A DNA stretch of 44,112 nt. Source: Fusobacteriales bacterium (GTDB lineage: Bacteria; Fusobacteriota; Fusobacteriia; Fusobacteriales; Fusobacteriaceae). The translations under genes were made by a program, and so were the position numbers. The notes under the pieces were generated by a model. That model worked only from the letters and a program-made list of their open reading frames with translations. It was not told where the DNA came from and searched no databases. The number at the start of each line of letters is the position of its first letter. Within the stretch, counting starts at the first letter, position 1. This document shows, piece by piece, positions 27,077 through 35,707 of the stretch. The DNA is taken from NCBI GenBank assembly GCA_020063625.1, contig JAICDD010000012.1:1-44112 (forward strand), given 5' to 3'.

Positions 27077-27778
27077 TCATTTTTTCAAAAAATAAAAAAT
27101 TCTATCTCCTGCAGTATTATTATTTTTTACTTTCTTTAATATTTCAAATCCTTCTTCACTACATATAGTATCCATTGTATTTTCATCAAATATTTTTTTT
27201 GTATATTCTTCATCAATTCTTTCATAAATATTATCCTCTTTTTTTACAAAAAAACTTGTAAGTATATAATCTAAATCTTCTTGTTTATTGTATTCATGTT
27301 GCCAAATAATTGTCATATCTTCTCTATCATCAACAAAGTAATCTTCTGGAAACATATCATTCATAAGCTCTCTTGTAGCAATATCAAATATAAAAATCCC
27401 ACCTTCATTTAGATGATTATATACATTTTTTATTGTTTTTTTTAACTCTTTTTCGTCTAATAAATGATTTATTGTATCAAATATCATTATTGCTGCATCA
27501 AATTTTTCTTTTAATTTAAAATTTTTCATATCTCCTTGAATAAATTTTATATTTCTATCTTTTTCTTTAGCTTTATCTAACATTCCTTTAGAAATATCTA
27601 TTCCTACCACAGAAAATCCTAATCTTTTTAATCTTATTGATAATTCTCCTGTACCACAACCTATATCTAACACTTTTTTTACATTATCACTAAAATTATT
27701 CAATATAAGTAATAACCATTCATCATATTCTAAATATTCCATCATTTCATCATAAATTTTACTAAAATTTTCATACAT
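27077..27778 (-). CDS. Class I SAM-dependent methyltransferase
   Basis: A 233-residue Rossmann-fold methyltransferase. Motif I is VLDIGCGTGELSIRL (about residues 36-50), the acidic residue ending strand 2 is in VVGIDISKGML, and motif II/III is FIQGDMKNF with FDAAIMIFDTINHL. The N-terminal YENFSKIYDEMMEYLEYDEW is common in a large uncharacterised group found in Firmicutes and Fusobacteria. The substrate cannot be predicted. ATG 27778 has GGAGG upstream. It lies after atpZ with no coupling, so the association is probably not functional. Confidence 0.8.
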   Translation of the reverse strand: MYENFSKIYDEMMEYLEYDEWLLLILNNFSDNVKKVLDIGCGTGELSIRLKRLGFSVVGIDISKGMLDKAKEKDRNIKFIQGDMKNFKLKEKFDAAIMIFDTINHLLDEKELKKTIKNVYNHLNEGGIFIFDIATRELMNDMFPEDYFVDDREDMTIIWQHEYNKQEDLDYILTSFFVKKEDNIYERIDEEYTKKIFDENTMDTICSEEGFEILKKVKNNNTAGDRIFYFLKK

Positions 27779-27949
27779 TATTTTTCCTCCAAAATTTTTC
27801 TCTAATCTAATTATATCACTATATTTACCTTATTACTATTATTTTAATGTTTCTTTAATACTAAAGTAGTAGTATTAATAATATTAAATAATTTAATATT
27901 ATTTATGTTATTTTTAGTTCAAAAAAATATTTAAAATTTAATATGTTTG

Positions 27950-27958
27950 TGCTATAAT
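27950..27958 (+). promoter_or_regulatory. Putative extended -10 promoter of the TPR gene
   Basis: TGCTATAAT (TG-N-TATAAT; -10 at 27953-27958) lies about 90 nt upstream of ATG 28045, with no clear -35 box. Confidence 0.5.
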
Positions 27959-28044
27959 GAAAATTAAGAATAGAGAGAGTTAAATTTCTTAAGGATTTAG
28001 AGGGGAGGAAGTTAATTATATTTTTAATATAATTAGCACAAACT

Positions 28045-28605
28045 ATGCTTAGAACTAGAATATTTAAAGAAATTTGCCAGAATGTTGATTTAAACGAAAA
28101 AAAAGCTAATTTAAAAGAAAAACTAAAAAACGACCCTAATAATGTAGAATTATTAGAAAAATTAGCGGCTATTTACTATTATGAACAAGAAGATTTTGAA
28201 GCTGTTGAAATATATAAAAAGCTTGTCACATTAGATCCTGAAAATGCTGAATATTTAGCTTTTTTAGGTTATTTATATTACGAACTTGATGAGCATGATT
28301 TAGCTATAGATTATTTAAATGAATCACTTGATATTGATTCGTCAGCTCCTTTTGTATTTTTCATTTTAGGAAATGCTTATTCAAGAGCAGGTATGATAAA
28401 AGAAGCTATCGATGCATATGATTTTGCTATATTTTTAGATCTTGATATCTATACAGCTCATATGGATTTTGCTAAAAAATATGAAGATATGGGCAGAAAA
28501 CAAAATGCTCTAAAAGAATATTTAGCAGCTTATGACATTGATTCTAGAGATGTCAGATTAAAAAATAAAATAAAAAATTTAAAAGAGGAATTAAATATAG
28601 TTTAA
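28045..28605 (+). CDS. TPR-repeat protein
   Basis: A 186-residue protein made of about four tetratricopeptide repeats (for example NVELLEKLAAIYYYEQEDFEAVEIYKKLVTLDPENAEYLAFLGYLYYELDEHDLAIDYLNESLDID), which act as protein-binding scaffolds. No signal peptide is visible, so it is likely cytosolic. The ATG is preceded by AGGGGAGGAAG only at a distance of about 30 nt; a small AT hairpin (AATTATAT/ATATAATT) fills the gap and could bring the two together. No other in-frame start exists because a TAA lies 5 codons upstream. It is followed by a J-domain protein gene 33 nt later, suggesting a chaperone-linked role. Confidence 0.75.
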   Translation: MLRTRIFKEICQNVDLNEKKANLKEKLKNDPNNVELLEKLAAIYYYEQEDFEAVEIYKKLVTLDPENAEYLAFLGYLYYELDEHDLAIDYLNESLDIDSSAPFVFFILGNAYSRAGMIKEAIDAYDFAIFLDLDIYTAHMDFAKKYEDMGRKQNALKEYLAAYDIDSRDVRLKNKIKNLKEELNIV

Positions 28606-28638
28606 TTTATCTCTTATTAAATTATAGGAGAGGATTAC

Positions 28639-29118
28639 ATGTTGTATCTATTGATTTTTATTGGGTTAATTCTAATGTTTGGTATGCAAAGAACTTTTTA
28701 TATTGCATTTTCATTGATTTTTATTTATATATTTTTTACAATATTTGGAGCACTTTTTAGTTTTTTCTTACCTGTTATTGCTATTATTTTTATTTGGAGA
28801 CTTTTTATACCAAAGTCAAAACCAAATACTTATTACTATAAATTTTCCGATGAAGATTTTAATAGATACTATAATTATAAATCACATAATAACAATAATT
28901 ATAACAATTTTTATCAAAATAATTATAATAAAGACAAATTTTATGATATCTTGGGGGTAAGTAAAACTGCTTCTCAAGATGAAATAAAAAAAGCTTATAG
29001 AAATTTGGCTAGAAAATATCATCCAGATAGATATAGTAATGCTAGCGAAGAAGAAAAAAAATTAGCTGAAAATAGATTTAAAGAAATTAACGAAGCTTAT
29101 GAAAATTTAACTAAATAA
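28639..29118 (+). CDS. Membrane-anchored J-domain (DnaJ-like) protein
   Basis: A 159-residue protein. The first ~55 residues are hydrophobic with two closely spaced segments ([13 protein letters not shown] and [21 protein letters not shown]). An Asn/Tyr-rich linker follows (about 65-100). Residues ~100-159 are a J domain: [21 protein letters not shown], the invariant HPD in KYHPDRY, and [12 protein letters not shown] domains stimulate DnaK ATPase, so this is a membrane-bound co-chaperone rather than DnaJ itself, lacking the Cys-rich and C-terminal domains. GGAGAGGATTAC precedes ATG 28639. It is cotranscribed with the TPR gene. Confidence 0.85.
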   Translation: MLYLLIFIGLILMFGMQRTFYIAFSLIFIYIFFTIFGALFSFFLPVIAIIFIWRLFIPKSKPNTYYYKFSDEDFNRYYNYKSHNNNNYNNFYQNNYNKDKFYDILGVSKTASQDEIKKAYRNLARKYHPDRYSNASEEEKKLAENRFKEINEAYENLTK

Positions 29119-29120
29119 TA

Positions 29121-29150
29121 AAAAATAACGCTAAATTTAGCGTTATTTTT
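29121..29150. terminator. Bidirectional terminator after the J-domain gene
   Basis: A perfect 30-bp palindrome (15-bp arms, AAAAATAACGCTAAA and complement) between convergent genes. It overlaps the first base of the peptidase stop codon. Confidence 0.85.
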
Positions 29151-30211
29151 TATTTTATTATCAACAATTCTTTTGTTGTTTTATTTAAAATTTCTCCATG
29201 GTCTTTTCTTACAACTACATCATCTTCTATTCTTACTCCTCCAAAGCCTTCTATATAAATACCAGGTTCTATTGTAATAACCATTCCTTCCTCTAGTATA
29301 ATATCTGCTTTTGAATTTACATAAGGATATTCATGTATTTCTACTCCTATTCCATGACCAAGACCATGTCCAAATTTATCTCCATATCCTTTTTCTGTTA
29401 TATAATCTCTAGCTATTTTATCAAGCTCACTAACTTTTATTCCAGCTTTTACTGTTTTTATTGCTTTTAACTGTGCTTCTAATACAGTATTATATATATC
29501 TTTATGTTTATCACTAATATTTTCACCAAAATATACTGTTCTTGTCATATCAGATACATATCCATTATAATAAGCTCCAAAATCAAATTTTACAAATCCT
29601 TCTTTTTCTATTTTTTTATCACTTGCTACACCATGTGGCATTGCTGATCTATAATTACTAGCTACTATTGTTTCAAATGATGTCGATTCTGCTCCTAATT
29701 TTTTCATTTCATATTCTAGCTCTGTAGCTAAATATTTTTCTGTTACACCCTCTTTTATTAAAGGTAATATTTTAGAAAAAGCTTTATCTGCTATTTCTAC
29801 TGCTTTTTTTATTGTTTCAATCTCTTTTTCTGTTTTTACCATTCTAGCTAATTGTAGACTATTTCCAAGCATTTCAAATTCTATTTCTTCTAATTTACTT
29901 TTATATTCATTAAAAACTGCTAAACTCATTGAATTATCTTCCACACCTAATCTTTTTACATTGGCATTTTTTATATATTCTATTACCTTATCACTTGCTC
30001 TTCTTTCTATTACTACTATTTCATATCCATTTTTTTCTACTTGTATTTTAGCTTGTTCTACATATCTAAAATCTGTAAAAAAGAATTTTCTATCTTTTAA
30101 TGCAAGAGCTATCCCTGCTGTACCTGTAAAACCTGTAAAATATCTTAAACTATATTTATCAGATATTAATATTGCATCTATTTTCTTTTCATTTAGTATT
30201 TTATTTAGCAT
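29150..30211 (-). CDS. M24B aminopeptidase (Xaa-Pro peptidase family)
   Basis: A 353-residue creatinase-fold peptidase with an N-terminal creatinase-like domain (to ~residue 125) and a C-terminal pita-bread catalytic domain. Metal ligands are visible as Asp in KFDFGAYYNGYVSDMTRT (two Asp), His in GHGLGHGIGVEIHE, Glu in ITIEPGIY and Glu in GGVRIEDDVVV. It removes N-terminal residues before proline, typically with two Mn2+ or Co2+ ions, in the cytosol. GGAGTGAAAT precedes ATG 30211. Repeat block R4 begins about 25 nt upstream of the gene. Confidence 0.92.
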   Translation of the reverse strand: MLNKILNEKKIDAILISDKYSLRYFTGFTGTAGIALALKDRKFFFTDFRYVEQAKIQVEKNGYEIVVIERRASDKVIEYIKNANVKRLGVEDNSMSLAVFNEYKSKLEEIEFEMLGNSLQLARMVKTEKEIETIKKAVEIADKAFSKILPLIKEGVTEKYLATELEYEMKKLGAESTSFETIVASNYRSAMPHGVASDKKIEKEGFVKFDFGAYYNGYVSDMTRTVYFGENISDKHKDIYNTVLEAQLKAIKTVKAGIKVSELDKIARDYITEKGYGDKFGHGLGHGIGVEIHEYPYVNSKADIILEEGMVITIEPGIYIEGFGGVRIEDDVVVRKDHGEILNKTTKELLIIK

Positions 30212-30234
30212 ATTTCACTCCTTTTTTTATTTTA

Positions 30235-31115
30235 ATTTTTTAAGTTACACAAAGGGCACCAAGAAAAACACTAAGGACCACTAAGGATTTTTTTGAAACC
30301 ACGTGATAAACACAGGATATACACCAGATTTTATCTTGTGTTTATCTGAGAAAATCTCGTGGTTATACAATTCTTTTTCCTTTGTGGTTCTGTTTTTTAC
30401 CTTTGTGTTCTTCGTGTAATTTTTTCTTTGTATTGAATTTAAGTAACTCTCTTTTTATTTCGCCTTTGGCGACTTACTTTTTTAAAGATAAAAAAGTAAG
30501 CAAAAATCTTTGCGCTAGTTTCTACGGATATTGAATAATGAAACCACTAGATTTACACGAGATGTTACACTAGATTTTTTGTTGCACAAAGTACACGAAG
30601 AAAAACACTAAGAACCACTAAGTTTTTTTCTTTGTGGTTCTAATTTTTCTATCTTTGTGTTCTTCGTGTAATATATTCATTAAAAAAATCTAATATCCTA
30701 CGAAAAGGCGCTTTTTAAATTCTTCTTACTTCTTACTCTTAACTTCTCACTATTTTTTCTCTTTGTGGTACTTTGTGCACTCTTTTCTTTGTGCTGAAAA
30801 ATCCGCGTTTTTCCGTGGCTAAATTTTATTTTCTCTGCGATACTCTGATTACTCTATTACTCTGCGTTGATTTTAAACTTTTCTCACTACTTTTAATTGT
30901 CAATTTTTTCATCCTGTGATAATCTGTGTGTATCTAAGGTGTTTTTCATAGAAAAATACCGAAAGCTGTGCTTGTGGTTTCATAATTTTTTTCCCTTTGT
31001 GGTTCTGATTTTTCAATCTTTGTGTTCTTCGTGACCTTATTTCTTTGTGCTAAATAAATCCGCGTTTTTCCGTGGCTAAATTTTAATTCTTCTCACTTCT
31101 TACTTTTCACTATCA
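30235..31115 (+). repeat. Composite intergenic repeat block R4 (largest)
   Basis: Nearly 0.9 kb between two same-strand peptidase genes. It contains a C-left arm (about 30244-30283), a GAAACCACGTGAT...CTCGTGGTT hairpin (about 30294-30365) and a C-right arm (about 30380-30420), nested as in R2. Then come GCCTTTGGC and the perfect CTTAC hairpin (30473-30500) with the GTTTCTACGGATATTGAATAATG tail; a second full C unit (about 30583-30670); the ATCTAATATCC...GGCGCTTTTT module (about 30687-30715); a pyrimidine tract; CCGCGTTTTTCCGTGG (twice); a CTCTGCGATACTCTG cluster (about 30833-30870); and the GGTGTTTTTCATAGAAAAATACC hairpin (about 30938-30960). Its right edge supplies the stop region of the M42 peptidase gene. 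Confidence 0.88.
30473..30500 (+). repeat. Perfect 12-bp CTTAC hairpin, copy 2 (in R4)
   Basis: The same stem and AAGA loop as at 11790, preceded here by CGCCTTTGGCGA as in the inverted copy at 43930. Confidence 0.9.
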
Positions 31116-32164
31116 TTAAAATCTAATGGATTTATATTTGGATTTTCAGGAAGTGATTTTATCATTTCTACTAATAAATCAATCTCTTCTTGGATATCTT
31201 TTAATGAAGCCAACTCCACTGGTGAATGCATATATCTAATAGGAAGTGATACAAGTGCTATTGGTACTCCTTTTCCAGTAAGTCTTATTCTATCTGCATC
31301 TGTTCCTGTTGCTCTTGGAGTCAATTCATACTGCAAGTTTATGTTTAGTTTATTTGCAGCTTCTTCTAAATAATTATTTATTTTAAAATTAATTGGTGCT
31401 CCTTTTGCAAGTACAGGCCCTTTATCTATTTTTATATCACCATATTTATTTGGGTCTGAGTCTGGATAATCAGTAGCAAATGTTACATCACATGCTATTG
31501 CCATATCTGGATTTACTTGACTTGCTGCAAAATATGCTCCTCCCATATTTGTTTCTTCATTTACTGTACTTACTCCATATACTGCTACATTTATTTTTTC
31601 ATTTGATAATCTTTTTAAAACCTCTGCTACTATAAAAGAACCTGTTTTATTATCAAGTGCTTTACTTGTTATTCTATTATTTCTAAGTAAAAGTGGCTGC
31701 GTATCATATACTGCTAAATCTCCTATTTTAACATATTTTTCTGCTTCTTCTTTATCTTCAAATCCACAGTCTAAATAAATATCCTCTATTTCTAATTTTT
31801 CCTTTACTCCACCATGATGTTCTGCATTTACTCCTACTACTCCTACTATTTTTTCTCCCATATATCCATTTATAATTATTCTCATTCCTATAGCAGCTTT
31901 TACATTTACTCCACCAAGTTTTGTAAAATATACATATCCTCTATCATCTATTTTTCTTACCATAAAAGCTATCTCATCAGCATGTCCTGCTAATAATATT
32001 TTAAATTTTGCATTTTCATTTACTATTCCATATACATTTCCTATATTATCAGTAGTTACTTTTGCAAAATCTTTTACATAATTTAACCATTTTTTTTGTA
32101 ATTCCACTTCATAACCTGATGGTGATTCAGTTTTTAACATCTCTAGTAAAAATTCTTTATTCAT
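31100..32164 (-). CDS. M42 family metallopeptidase (glutamyl/aminopeptidase type)
   Basis: A 354-residue di-metal aminopeptidase. The expected ligand segments are present: His/Asp in LAGHADEIAFMV, the bridging Asp in SKALDNKTGSFI, the catalytic Glu pair in STVNEETNMGGA, Asp in ACDVTFATD and His in RYMHSPVE. Relatives form large tetrahedral 12-mers that degrade peptides released by the proteasome or other proteases. The start is ATG 32164. The last codons (AGT GAA AAG TAA) run into a purine repeat module (AGAAGTGAGAAGAATTAAAA), so the natural C-terminus may have been altered by the repeat. Confidence 0.9.
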   Translation of the reverse strand: MNKEFLLEMLKTESPSGYEVELQKKWLNYVKDFAKVTTDNIGNVYGIVNENAKFKILLAGHADEIAFMVRKIDDRGYVYFTKLGGVNVKAAIGMRIIINGYMGEKIVGVVGVNAEHHGGVKEKLEIEDIYLDCGFEDKEEAEKYVKIGDLAVYDTQPLLLRNNRITSKALDNKTGSFIVAEVLKRLSNEKINVAVYGVSTVNEETNMGGAYFAASQVNPDMAIACDVTFATDYPDSDPNKYGDIKIDKGPVLAKGAPINFKINNYLEEAANKLNINLQYELTPRATGTDADRIRLTGKGVPIALVSLPIRYMHSPVELASLKDIQEEIDLLVEMIKSLPENPNINPLDFNDSEK

Positions 32165-32192
32165 AATACACCTCTTTATATAATTTTTTTAT

Positions 32193-33242
32193 TTAAAATT
32201 TTATTTCTCCTCCACCTACAATGTATTCATTATCATAAATAACTACATGTTGTCCTTTTGCATTTTGCGCATTTTTTTCATTATATTTTATAAAAATCCT
32301 ATTATCTTTTTTATATAATTTACCACTTACTCCACCACTTGAAAATCTTGGCTTAAACATGAGATTTTTATTTAATAATTTATCTATATCTACACAAAAT
32401 TTATAATCTATTATCTCAATTTCATCTAATAATAAATCATCATAATCCCCTAATACTATTTCATTTTTTTCAGGGATAATATCTACTATAAAATATGCTC
32501 TAGGTAGTGTTAATCCTAATCCTCTTCTTTGACCTATTGTATAAAATTGATATCCTCTATGTTTTCCTAAAATTTTTCCTTCTTTATCGATAAAATTTCC
32601 TTCTTTTATATCACTTAAATTTTCTTCTAAAAATTTTATATATCCATTTTTTGCAAAACATATTCCTTGACTATCTGGTTTTTGATGAATTTTTATACTG
32701 TTTTCTTTTGCTATTTCTCTTACTCTATCTTTTGTATAATCACTTAATGGAAATAACATTGTTTTTAAAATTTCTTCATCTAGTCTATACAGCATATATG
32801 TTTGATCTTTTTTATCATTTTTACTTTTTTTTAATAAATATTTATTATATTCTTCTACATATTCTACATTTGAATAATGACCAGTAGCTATATATTGTGT
32901 TCCTAGCTTTTTTGCTATTTCATAAAGTTTTTGTATTTTTATCTTTTCATCACATATAACACATGGTGATGGAGTTATTCCTCGATTATATCCATTAATA
33001 AAATAATCTATTACTTCTTTTTTAAATTCTTCTTTTACATCATATACAAAATGAGGTATTCCCAAATTATAGCATACAGATTTTGCATCATATATATCAT
33101 CTAAAGAGCAACAAGTTCCTTCTTCATTTGAATCAAGATGTTTTAAAGTTACTCCTATTACTTCATATCCCTTTTGTTTTAATAATAGTGCTGCTACAGA
33201 ACTATCTATACCGCCACTCATTCCTACTACTACTTTCTTCAA
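32193..33242 (-). CDS. mnmA: tRNA-specific 2-thiouridylase MnmA
   Basis: A 349-residue PP-loop enzyme that makes the 2-thio group of s2U34 in tRNA-Lys, -Glu and -Gln. The PP-loop is GMSGGIDSSVAALL (about residues 7-20). Catalytic cysteines are C97 in SPCVICDEKIK and C195 in DSQGICFAKNGY. C94 makes a CxxC with C97, which together with C195 resembles the three-Cys Fe-S-dependent thiolases; that reading is an inference. The C-terminal domain has KHRGYQFYTIGQRRGLGL. It starts at TTG 33242 behind AGGAGG. It lies 28 nt upstream of the M42 gene on the same strand. Confidence 0.94.
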   Translation of the reverse strand: MKKVVVGMSGGIDSSVAALLLKQKGYEVIGVTLKHLDSNEEGTCCSLDDIYDAKSVCYNLGIPHFVYDVKEEFKKEVIDYFINGYNRGITPSPCVICDEKIKIQKLYEIAKKLGTQYIATGHYSNVEYVEEYNKYLLKKSKNDKKDQTYMLYRLDEEILKTMLFPLSDYTKDRVREIAKENSIKIHQKPDSQGICFAKNGYIKFLEENLSDIKEGNFIDKEGKILGKHRGYQFYTIGQRRGLGLTLPRAYFIVDIIPEKNEIVLGDYDDLLLDEIEIIDYKFCVDIDKLLNKNLMFKPRFSSGGVSGKLYKKDNRIFIKYNEKNAQNAKGQHVVIYDNEYIVGGGEIKF

Positions 33243-33274
33243 TATTCCTCCTAAAATATAGATTATTTTTAAAT

Positions 33275-33810
33275 TTTTAGTTACACAAAGGACACGAAGA
33301 AAACCATTAAGGATCGCTAAGAATAAATTAGTTTTGAAACCACTAGATGTACACGGGATGACACACTAGATTTTTTGTCACACAAAGGGCACAAAGAAAA
33401 CCACTAGGACCACTAAGTTTTTTGAAACTACTAGATAAACACGAGATTTACACGGGATGATAATCTGTGTTCATCTGTGATTATCACGTGGTTCCAATTT
33501 TTTTCTCTTTGTGGTTCTTTTTTTTCTATTCTTTGTGTTCTTCGTGTAACGCATTTATCAAAAAATCTAATACCCTCCGAAAAGGCGCTTTTTAATTCTT
33601 CTTACTACTCACTTCTTATTGGTTTTCAATTTTCCAGAGCCAATTTTTTATCCTATACTTATCAGCGTTAATCACGTGGTTCCTAGTTTTTCTTTGTGGT
33701 TCTGATTCTTCTATCTTTGTGTTCTTCGTGTAATTTTTTCAATCCGTGTTTTTCCGTGGCTAAATTTTAATCCTTCTCACTACTCACTTCTAACTTCTTA
33801 CTTTTTACTA
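33275..33810 (+). repeat. Composite intergenic repeat block R5
   Basis: Lies between mnmA and the damaged HD-GYP gene. Order: a C-left arm TTACACAAAGGACACGAAG (about 33281-33299); GAAACCACTAGAT; a second C-left arm (about 33380-33400); a GATAAACACGAGAT...CACGTGGTTCC hairpin (about 33427-33494); a C-right arm (about 33502-33549); the AAATCTAATACCC...GGCGCTTTTT module (about 33563-33593); a pyrimidine tract; CACGTGGTTCC and another C-right arm (about 33670-33735); CCGTGTTTTTCCGTGG (about 33743-33759); and a final pyrimidine tract to 33810. The nested order C-left, hairpin, C-right is the same as in R2 and R4. Confidence 0.85.
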
Positions 33811-33871
33811 TAATTAGTCTTTATTTTTTTATGACGATTTATGAAATTATATCACATTTTAATAGTTTTAT

Positions 33872-35580
33872 CTATTTATATCTTTCTCTCAATTGTAGTA
33901 TCTCTTTCCAATTTTCTACTACAATATCTACTAAATAAGGGTCAAACATTTTTCCTTTTTGATTTCTTATGTAATTAAAAACTTCTCCCGGAGTCCACGC
34001 TTCCTTATAAACTCTTTTACTCATTAAGCGTCTATTACATCAACTAATGAAACTATTCTAGCACATATATTTATTTCTTCTCCTTTTAATCCTTGTGGAT
34101 ATCCAGTTCCATCCCATTTTTCATGATGTTGATGTGCTACTATTGCTGCTGATTTTAATATTTCTTGATAACTATTTTTAAAAAGTTCATATCCTATAGT
34201 TGTATGTTCTTTTATCTTTTCAAATTCTTCTTTAGTTAATTTTGCTGGTTTATTTAAAATAACATCTGTTATACCTATTTTCCCTACATCATGCATTGGT
34301 GCTGCTGCTTCTAATATATCTAGTTCTAATATTGATAACCCACATTTTTTACCAATATATCTTGAAAGTTTTGCTACTCTTTTTACATGATGTGATGTAG
34401 ATTTTGAACGTGTTTCTATTATATCTCCTAATTTTTCTATAATCTCTTTTTGAGTATTTAGCTCTAATTCTTTTCCATCAATTATTTCTTTATTTTTTTT
34501 ATTTAATAATTTTTCATAATAGAGTATTTTTATTATATAAAATATTATTATAAATAACAGTATTATAATTATTACTGCTGTATTTATAGCACTTTTATGT
34601 AATGAATAATAACTTTTAGGTTGATTTAAAAATATAGTATTTTTAGGAAAATCATCTTTTTTTAAATTATATTTTTTCATTACATTATAATCTATAATAT
34701 ATTGTGTTATCCCTTTTGCTTCTACTATCATTGGTATATTTTCATTATTTAAATCTTTTTTTATTAAATTTATTGCTAACTCTCCAAGTTTATATGAACC
34801 ATATACATAGCCACCTAATGCTCCTTCTCCTAAATAAAAATCCCAATTAACGTATATTGGAGCTGGAATTTCATCTTTTATTTCTTTTAAAATTTCATTA
34901 TATTTATATCTTGTATCATATCTATCATTAAAATATACTAATAAATATACTATATCTTCACTTGTTATATCTTTTATTTTCTCTTTAAGTTCCTCTTTTG
35001 TATACCCTTCTAACCATACTATCTCTTTATTATAACTTAATGCTATATTTTCTACCTCTTTTTTTATAAATTTCCCTGTAGATGTTGTATCATTTAAAAT
35101 AAATATTTTTTTTGCTTTTGGAAAATTAGATATTGCTAAATCAAATGTTTTTTTATAATAAGGATTTTCTACTACTACACTTATTTTATCAATATTTTGC
35201 TCAACTATATTTAGATTATTTACTCCCACAGAAATAACTCTAGGAGAATTTTTTAGATGATAATACATCTCTTTTATGAAATTAAAAGCATTATCATCAC
35301 TAGTTATAATATAATCAAAATTTTTATTTAAATATTTCTCTTTAAATAGTTCTTTATATTTTTCATAATATTTATTATTATTAAAATTTTTAGTATCCAT
35401 ATATTCTATAAAATAATTTATATTTTTATTTAAATCATATATACTATCGTCTATTCCTTTTTGAATATTTTTTGTCCAAATATAGTCTTCTGAATAAGAG
35501 TGTAATACAAGAATATTTATATTTTCTTTTGAATATACTATATTTATTAATAATAAAAAAATAATTATAATTCTTTTCAT
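33872..35580 (-). pseudogene. Periplasmic-sensor HD-GYP c-di-GMP phosphodiesterase, frameshifted near the 3' end
   Basis: The intact frame (35580 to 34024) encodes a signal segment (IIIIFLLLINIVYS), a periplasmic ABC-type substrate-binding domain (NILVLHSYSEDYIWT onward, ~280 residues), a membrane helix (AVIIIILLFIIIFYIIKILY) and an HD-GYP domain. The catalytic residues HHVKR, MHDVGKIG, EHTTIGYE and HHEKWDGTGYPQGLKGEE are present. The frame stops at TAA 34024-34026 directly after LVDVIDA. The missing end is readable in the next frame: MSKRVYKEAWTPGE, then IRNQKGKMFDPYLVDIV, to a TAG at 33872-33874. One base is missing between the Ala codon and ATG 34024. ATG 35580 follows GAGGTGAT. All metal ligands lie before the break, so partial activity is possible. 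It may be a true mutation or a sequence error. Confidence 0.8.
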
Positions 35581-35673
35581 TTTTATCACCTCATATTAAT
35601 TATACATTATATTTAAAAAAAACAATAAAAAAATCTAGAAAATATCAAAACAAATTTCTATTGAATAAATTAA

Positions 35674-35704
35674 AAACGAGTTCTTTAAACTCAAGAACTC
35701 GTTT
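35674..35704 (-). terminator. Terminator of the pst-pho gene cluster
   Basis: A 12-bp stem AAACGAGTTCTT (35674-35685) with its complement at 35693-35704, a 7-nt loop and T-rich flanks, just after the phoR stop. Confidence 0.8.
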
Positions 35705-35707
35705 AGT

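Noticed and set aside
30212-31099. Origin of replication or DnaA box cluster
   Set aside because: No TTATCCACA-like clusters and no dnaA or dnaN nearby; the density of short words is explained by the repeat modules.
33477-33671. Plus-strand open frame of 64 codons
   Set aside because: Same repeat-derived peptide as in R2 and R6; no start signal; inside R5.
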